Assembly: GCA_938743325.2 (NCBI GenBank)
Contig: OW568893.1
Span: 372,001 to 436,000 of the forward strand
Origin: Pycnococcus provasolii
Lineage: Eukaryota > Chlorophyta > Pseudoscourfieldiophyceae > Pseudoscourfieldiales > Pycnococcaceae
DNA length: 64,000 nucleotides
Reading direction: 5' to 3'
Of this stretch, positions 56,823-64,000 are shown in pieces. Positions within the stretch are counted from its first letter, which is position 1. Every line of letters begins with the position of its first letter. Both the position numbers and the translations under genes were made by a program. Under the pieces are notes generated by a model. It ran no database searches and was not told where the DNA came from. It worked only from the letters and a program-made list of their open reading frames with translations.

Positions 56823-59800
56823 TCAGCTGTCCATCGTCGTCGTGAAGCCGATGAGAGAAAGCATTCCAGAAAATACAAGCGCGCTCAGCATACGCGCGCG
56901 AGCGGCAATGCGCGCAAGCATGGCCGACTTGTCGACGGCTTCTGCATCACCAACCGCGCCGCCGCTGCTACTGCTCTGACGGCGAAGAAGCGAGCTGCCG
57001 TGCCTTCGCCACTCCAAGAAAGTCGACGTGTACTGTGAACCTACTTGGCGCAACTCGATTTCGGCGTGGATACGATCAAAGTACGCAAGCAGGCGCTTGC
57101 GCCGGCTTGCTGAATCAAGTCCCTCGACGCAGCGCGACTTGCTCCCACTGAACAATCCGTCGTGTTTGCTAAGATCATGCACAATGTCGAGATCCTCCTC
57201 TCCAACGCCACCACGGATTGCGGTTTCGTCGTCGTCGACGGTCGTGCCCACGGGTAAGCCAATCAAAAATGGCTCAAGCAAATCTGCGGGAATTCTCAGA
57301 GTTGCACCTTGCTGAATTCGCCACGAGCGGCGACGATCAGCCTTCCGAACAACAAATGCCCTCTTGCGCGGTATATCTTCGGTTGCAAATTCGCAATGTT
57401 TCGGCGGCTGGATCACAGTTCCCGTGGGCAAGCCAATCAGAGTGACGCCATAATTACCCTTGGGAAGTTGAATGTGTGCTCCAGGTTGCACAATCCATAC
57501 ATCGCCCATCTCAAAGCACACGTAGCTCCACACTTGCTCCGCCTGCGAGCTCTTGATCACGCCACCGACCAACGGAGTTCGCTGCTCATTCGAGTTGGAC
57601 TTGCGGCGGAAGCGAGCTGGTTCCGTCTCAGCCTTGCTGACGCGTCGACCGTCACGACGATCACCTCCATGCTTCCCCCTGACAAAATTCCTAATCGAGC
57701 GGAGCAAGACGTCGGCATTATCTTTGCTGACTTCCTCCTTGACTGTGCTCGGAAGAGCCTCGTACAGAAGTTCTTGGCTCAACTGCACCAGTGCACGAGG
57801 CATTTCATCGTGGCCGTCTGTACTGTCTCGAATTTCCTGATCAGTCTTCAGCCATTGTTTCAAACGCTGGTAAGCCTTCCTATTGAGCGTCGCTCGACCA
57901 TGCTGGAGTGCTTTCGCCGTTTTCGGGTCCATAATGAATGCTCGAGCGGCACGAAGCATTGCAAGGCGCGTTGCTGTCATGTCCACCTCCAAGAAAGATG
58001 AACGGCGCCTTTCCTCCTTTGTACTACTATGATCTCCTCTCGTTTCATGGCCAATTGGAAACGACGCAATGCCATCGTAAACTTTTTGATTCTGAGCATC
58101 GAGCTTGGCTCGAGCCTTCTCACGAGCTTCTTCAATCTGGCTCTTACGCACCTTGCGCGAGTGCTCTTGCTTCTCCGCCTCACCATCTTTTGAGTTGAGC
58201 TTCGCCAACTGTGCCTTGTGGTAAATTCCTAATCGGATTTGAACAAATTCGACGTGGAAGGGAATCCAAGACGCCTTCGTCTTGAATTTGGGATTCAACT
58301 TAATGACGGGAACCTGTATGTACATAGTCGGCAGGTAGAGCTGAACACCTTGGCGAATGATCGGAGAAATATCCCAAACTACCCATAGGATCATGGCAAC
58401 AATGCTGCCAGCCATCAAGATCACAATGAGCACACCAGCGACCTGTGTCTCCCGAGAGCTCAGAAGATCGCTGTAGAAAAGGTATCCACTGAACAAGATC
58501 ATCAGATTGCAAGAGAGGGCGACAAGCTCCATGTAGTCGAGATACTGCTCCTCGTAAGGGTCACACTGTGCCGTTGCCGCGATGTTCACGAGCAGAATCG
58601 CGGCAACGCAAATCACCTGATCCAGAGGATTGTGCAGCAATCGCACAGCTGCAATAGCAAGCTTGCGCAGAAATGCCACAATCTCCCACCAGTAATAGTC
58701 TGCTCGAGTGAAAGTTATGGGTGGGTTAAGGGTAAGTGAGCGAGATGTTGTTTGAATGCAGGAAACAATTCAAAACAAACGAAAATGTTATTTGATGATA
58801 ACGTACCACTTTCGTACCGCTTAAACAAAAAACCATACGCAATTTGCAGCGTACGCAGGCGAAGTGCATCTTTCACATTCTCTAGTCCGTTTTCACCTTT
58901 GAATGCCTCAACCTTTGTATCGCTCAGGATCTCCTCACTTTTATCGTCATTTTCACGCAGCAATTCAAAATGGCTGCGCTTCGTATCGTCTTTCGTGAAG
59001 AAAACGAAGTTCATAGACCTCTGTCCAATCCATGCCAGTGTTCCACGAGCCTTCGCCATGGAAAGCATGTTACCACCCTCTCTCAAAGATTTTCTTCTCT
59101 CCTCCTCTTCATTCTCCTCCTCGTTCTGCTTCTCCTTCTTGAATTCTTTGTCAAGCTCGTCTTTTGCATCGCTGAGCCAGGACTCGATCATGTACCTATT
59201 CTTCAGAACATCTCGGTTGGAATACAGTACCCAAAGGAAGTGCACGAGAATACCGAGCGGGTACAGGAAAAAACTGCAAACAGCAAGTGGGGCAATGCGA
59301 TAGTGCAAGCCTTTCTTGGTGCGTTTCGACTCCTCAATCCACGGAAACCATGTGCAACGCACGCTCGGATCCACGCGCATGCGCCACGTGTCTCCCACCT
59401 GAGAGCAGTTGAAGTACTCGAACGTGACGGTTCCGATGATGAGATAACCCCACAGAAGAAAAAGTGAAAAGGCACTCTTCACACGGTTGTAGTGCTCGCC
59501 TCGATTCGCAGCGGCATGCTCCTTCGCAGATGCGTACACAATCGCCATTCGGTGCCTAAAGCTTCGAGACGTTTGAGGCGTTTGTGGATCAGAGTTGACA
59601 TCTGATGACGACGTCGATGAGGTCCACTCCTGATAGAGAATGTACACGAAATACGCAGCGTAGTTGAATCCGAAGATAGCCAGGTAGAGCACAGGCAAAG
59701 CTTGAATCATTGCCATCTTATTCAAGAATGACCATGAAACCAAGCACTCTGGAGCAAGCCATGCGACGTCTAAATTTAAGACTGCGAGAAAATCAAACCA

Positions 59801-62800
59801 ATCGACGACAATCTTGGGCCACTGAAAGTTGAACTGCCGGAATGTGGAGTTTATCTGGAAATACGAGATTGCAATGTTTACCGCGCTGAAACCCTGCGAA
59901 GCCTGTGCAAGCTTCACAAGAACAGGCGCAAGAGCGACCACAATCACACCGAAGACAACGAAAATAAGCCACGCCTCTTTTGGGCACTTCTTGCATAGAC
60001 GATTGTCGCGATAATACTTTTTCTGGCACTCCGTGCACGCGTCTCCCGTGACATTTATGGTACTCGCTGCATGGCCCGGCCAAAGATATCCAACTGCGCA
60101 TGCACCCGAGAGCACATCCTCCGTCGTCCTGTGCCTGAGGCACGAGTCCTCCGGCTCACACGGTGCGACATCATATGCATTTTTGGGATTCACAAAGTAC
60201 TTGCGAGAACGAGGCTTTGGGATGGACTGCCCCAGCTCGTTGCACACCGTACGCAGTGGATCGCAGCGAATGCACACGCCGCTGCCGGATGGATCCAGAT
60301 TGGGAAAGATATGCGCCCACGTCTCTGGCCACGTCTGCCAGTAGCCGAGGCCGCATTTGCACTCTTTCTGCAGCACAGATCCTGTCGGGGTAGTCTGATT
60401 CGAATGCGGACAAGGAGTGCATTGTGTCTTCCCCTGCGATGGCTCATAGGTACCCTCGGGGCAGAGCTCGCATTGCGTGGCGCCGTGCTTGCTGTTGAAA
60501 GTCCCCTCCGCGCACGGATAGCAGTTCACTTGATCCAGCTCATCAGGAGCATTGTAAAATCCTGGCTGACAAGGTATACACTTTGTTTCGTTGCCAGGAT
60601 CGATGATGCTGCCTGGTGGACACAGGATGGATATATTCACGACAAATCCTCCACGCGATGAGAGATCGCGGCGCGAATCGAATGCCGTCCATCGGAATGC
60701 GTCGGCGCCACGAACTCCCTCGAATGCTGCAAAGCGCATGAACATGGGCTCACCTTGCCGAACAGTGAAATTGGCATTACTCGGCTCAAACGCACCTACC
60801 CGCAGCTCGTCGGGAGGCACGAGCGTGAGATTACCAATCTCTGGTGGATCCATAATCTCGTAAAGAAGCGTACCATTCGTCGGCTCGTCGGGATCGAACG
60901 CAAGAAGTGCCACGAGAGTGTCCTTCCGCACCGGCTGTGGGTAAAGCTCCGGTGGTGGCGGACGCGATCCTGGCGGAGGGCGCGATGGAGCACCGGTTGG
61001 CCGCCCGTCCTTCGGAGGTATCGGTCGTGAGACTGCGATAATGCTATCCGTGTAATTGCAGATCGTATAGGCTGCTGGCTGATTGAATGTGGTTCCCACA
61101 AGATCGACTGGAAAAAGCATCGACAATTCGTCAACATTCTGTGTCTTTAGCATGCCAGTTGCCTCGACGTCGCGGAAGTGCAATGCTGCCTCCTTGTGAA
61201 TCCTACCAGCGTCAACCCCATCGATATCAGCCGGAGTATCAGGTAGCATGCGGAGCGCCTCGGTCACGTTGCCCGCTCTCCACTGAGCAGCAAAAGCTGT
61301 TGGTGGCACGCCACCAAGCTCACTCCGCGTGGAGCAAGCGGGCACCGGAACATCATTTCGCTCTCGCACCGAAATCTGCAGAGTGCCTATGTTGGAACGC
61401 TCCAGCTGAACGTCCTGAGCAACGACCGAAAATGTGTCCATTCCATGTCGGTGGCGCTTAGCAATATAAACAACCTTTCCGCCATATCCAATAAACTCGG
61501 TGTCCTCGACTGGATCACCTGCTGCGCTCCCATCGCCTGGACCAACAATTCCGTCACAGAGCTCCTTGATGTGTTTTTGCGTTATCAATGGTAAGGAAGC
61601 ATCCATCCTATCGCATGAGTGAAGCATTCCAAGCTCTGGACGAGATCCGCGTGCATAGAAGAATGCAAGATTTTTCGTATACTCGTCCGTGGCATTGATC
61701 GTAAACACCGTATCACCATTCTCGTTCACAAACGCATCCTGAGTTGGTTGCATCTTTGGCTTCTCGTTCTCCGTAAAGGACTTGAGAGTTATGAAGAGAT
61801 GCACAGTGGCAGTCGTGCTCAAATAACCATCCATATCTTCGACGCGATAGGTAAAGTTATCATATCCAGCTAACGCCGTCAACGACTCCTCCTTGACGAA
61901 GTATCGAATTGGATTGATGCCACGTTGGCGTATCTGATCCGTGCCTTGTTCACTGTCTCCCGGCGCTAGCGTTAATTGAACAGCCTGCTTATCGTAGATA
62001 GGAGGAGTCACGATGTGAATGAACTTGATGTTGTCGTCGCCATCCGCGTCTGACACCGGAAGATTTGCGGTGAAAGTGTACCCGTCGATGATCTTATCGT
62101 ATGGCGACCCGACTTGACCATATGTGATGCTCTGAGCCACCGGCGGATCTGGCGTGGCTGCAATATTCACAGTAAGTTTGGCAAAGTTGCTATCCAGACC
62201 CTTCTCATCACGTGCCACATATATAATCGTGTCTACGCCGAATGCGTTCGAATAGGGCGTGTATTGAAATATGCCAAATTGTGCGTCGAGAATATTTAGG
62301 TCGCCCTTCGAACCTGGACACACGACGCGAAAGGTAAGGTCCTTTCCTTCGGGATCAGTAGCTTGCAGTATTCCCAAACCTTCATCCGTTTCGGGTGGAA
62401 GCTCCGGGTAGTCCTCACGCACGTTCAAGGTGACATCGTCCGCCTTGGGCGGGTCATTACGCTCACGTATGGTCAGCGTTCGAGTCGCATCTGACACTTC
62501 ACCGTAATCGTCCTCCACGCTAAAGGTCACATTTCGTCGCAAGAAGCGAATTGCTGGTCCATCGTTTTTGAATTTAAAGCTGCGCAGTACATTGACGTAC
62601 GTCAGTAACGGAAATGCACCCGAGATGTCGTACGCTCCAACGGACGGATTGCTTGAGTCCTTGGATATTGTCGGCAAACTAGCGCCATCTTCAAAAGCTG
62701 GGCTTGAGCTATCAAATAAGAAGATGTCCGAGGAATCGTCGAATGGTTCGATTGTCACGCGAGCGCGGATCAAGCTTGTCGAGTCTACATCAGTGACCGT

Positions 62801-64000
62801 GAGGCCGCCATCGAGCGAGCGAGATGTGGCACCCTCATTATATATTATCTCACTCGACGAGGGCTGCACAGTCGGTGGGTCATTCACGGAATTCACCCTG
62901 ATGCGCGCAGGGTACGTGTGCGTCTTTTTTGCGTGCATTTCGTGCACGCGAATACGCAACATGCGATCATTGGCTGTGTTCTTCGGGTTTTGACTCGGAT
63001 TGCGATAGTGAATCATTCGCAGAGCCTTGGCGTACTCGACGAGTGGTGCCCTTCCGGCGCACTGCGGGCCCTTTGCCGGATCGTCTGCTAGTGCGCTGCC
63101 GTCAGCTTCTCCCTTGCGCAGGTATATGATGAGGTTGGAAGCATCGTAGTACGCTGTGAAGTCCTGCAAGCCAGCAGACGTCTCTGATGACGGTCCAAAC
63201 GCCAGCTGATCCTCTGATCCATCCAATGCGTTCGCCCCATCGTTGGAGTTTACGAGAGATATGTCGAGTCCACACACATCCTCAGTGAGCACTGTGACGC
63301 CATCCTCAAACACCGTGTCGGCACCATCAAATGGATAAAGAGCTTCTAGCTGATCTTCGGTGTGCATGAGCTGACTAATCCTTGGATTCATGATGACCAC
63401 GGTCGGCAGCATCTCCACAGACGCATAAATGCTAAAATGCTTTGCTAATCCACGAATCGTACCCGTAGGCGGGTCAAAGACTGTGTCCTCGAGGACGTTC
63501 CAATTATCGTTCGGCGAACGTCCGTACGTCCAGATGATGCCCGCCAGGTCAGGATTCGTTGATGATGAAATTGGAATGGATATTGGTACAGGCACGGCAA
63601 AGACATCCGTGCTGTCAAGAGCATCGATGCGAATGCTGACAATCGTCTGCGACTTGAACACGCTCGTGTCGATCCGCCTTGGCAGATTATCCTGATTCAT
63701 TTCAGTCACATTGACCTTCATATTGCTGACAGATCCCACCTTGGAAGTGGGAATCCATCCTGTTGGAAATGTTATGGACAGGCCGAGACTGGTGTCAATT
63801 TGCACATCCGACGTGGCTACCTCGTCGAGAGGCATCACCTCTGGGTCTGTGAGCTCATTGTCAATGATGCGCACAGAGAGCTGCACAGACTCCAGTACAG
63901 AGTAGCAAGGGTCATTGCTTGCGGTCACTGTGACTGATAGTATGCCACTGTGAGTGCGCTCTGCCAATGTGTCATCCTTTGCAGCAATGTTGAATATGCC
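56823..64000 (-). CDS. Giant multi-domain membrane receptor/channel-like protein (5' end beyond the window)
   Basis: The CDS is complement(join(56823..58699, 58807..>64000)); 2356 residues are visible. The 107-nt intron has donor GTACGT and acceptor GAGCAG; splicing restores GFLFKRYESDYYWWEIVAFL. The frame is open to base 64000. N-terminal part: a Calx-beta/ZU5-like stretch, then repeated cadherin-like domains (VREDYPELPPETDEGLGILQ; VNENGDTVFTINATDEY). Residues about 1125-1220 are Cys-rich GCC2/GCC3 (ephrin-receptor-like) repeats (CIPCQPGFYNAPDEL; CPEGTYEPSQGKTQCTPC). From about 1342, several transmembrane helices (WLIFVVFGVIVVALAPVLV), then the FLFKRYES-WWE block, more helices, and a cytosolic tail with two GLP-GT modules (VTLIGLPTGTVIQPP; PFLIGLPVGTTV). 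This is the extracellular-GCC plus TRP-like layout expanded in algae and protists. Function: probably surface sensing or ion conductance; uncertain. Confidence 0.8.

Overview
This is nuclear DNA from a microscopic eukaryote with a compact, GC-rich genome. The best fit is a green alga (chlorophyte, perhaps a prasinophyte), but I cannot fix the lineage from sequence alone. Support comes from a proline/serine-rich wall-type glycoprotein of the algal extensin/pherophorin style, a bestrophin of plastid type, several 3' ends carrying TGTAA (the green-algal polyadenylation signal), and long single-exon genes. Only four introns could be placed (94-204 nt); three of the four start GTACGT. Convergent genes lie only 48-71 bp apart in several places. 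Interstitial TTAGGG arrays are present.

Layout: 1-2.2 kb, 3' part of PEX1 (peroxisomal AAA ATPase). 3.3-4.6 kb, an unrecognised basic coiled-coil protein. 5.8-7.1 kb, a two-exon GT-B-like protein. 7.2-8.0 kb, a 13-copy 60-bp minisatellite. 8.3-10.2 kb, a proline-rich type I membrane glycoprotein. 11.2-14.2 kb, a TPR/DnaJ co-chaperone whose sequence recurs as short fragments in both flanks. 14.7-16.2 kb, bestrophin. 16.4-17.5 kb, a tail-anchored unknown. 17.8-20.2 kb, a secreted trypsin-like protease. 20.3-21.7 kb, a 2-oxoglutarate/Fe(II) dioxygenase. 22.7-24.7 kb, a small two-exon unknown and a four-EF-hand protein. 25.9-27.9 kb, ATG5 and a CIAO2B/MIP18 Fe-S assembly protein diverging from a promoter with telomere-like repeats. 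28.0-29.0 kb, a SET methyltransferase. 30.8-32.9 kb, an unknown.

33-55 kb is rich in mitotic and chromatin genes: a two-exon Aurora kinase, two C-terminal-motor kinesin-14s (one with a CEP164-like WW segment at its N terminus), an RCC1/BLIP-II-like repeat protein and an ankyrin-histone deacetylase fusion. Two mobile elements sit in the middle: an 808-bp foldback element and an apparently complete Tc1/mariner-type transposon with perfect 102-bp terminal inverted repeats and a TA duplication. A dienelactone hydrolase and a second 2OG dioxygenase follow. 55-64 kb holds PIG-A (GPI-anchor synthesis) and most of a giant two-exon membrane receptor with cadherin-like and GCC2/GCC3 repeats, whose 5' end lies beyond the window.

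Shared themes are secretion and cell surface (proline-rich glycoprotein, two possible hydroxylases, GT-B protein, PIG-A, protease, giant receptor) and microtubules and division (Aurora, kinesins, EF-hand protein). No operon-like logic is expected in a eukaryote. Start codons were set to ATG throughout; upstream in-frame GTG/TTG/CTG extensions were ignored.
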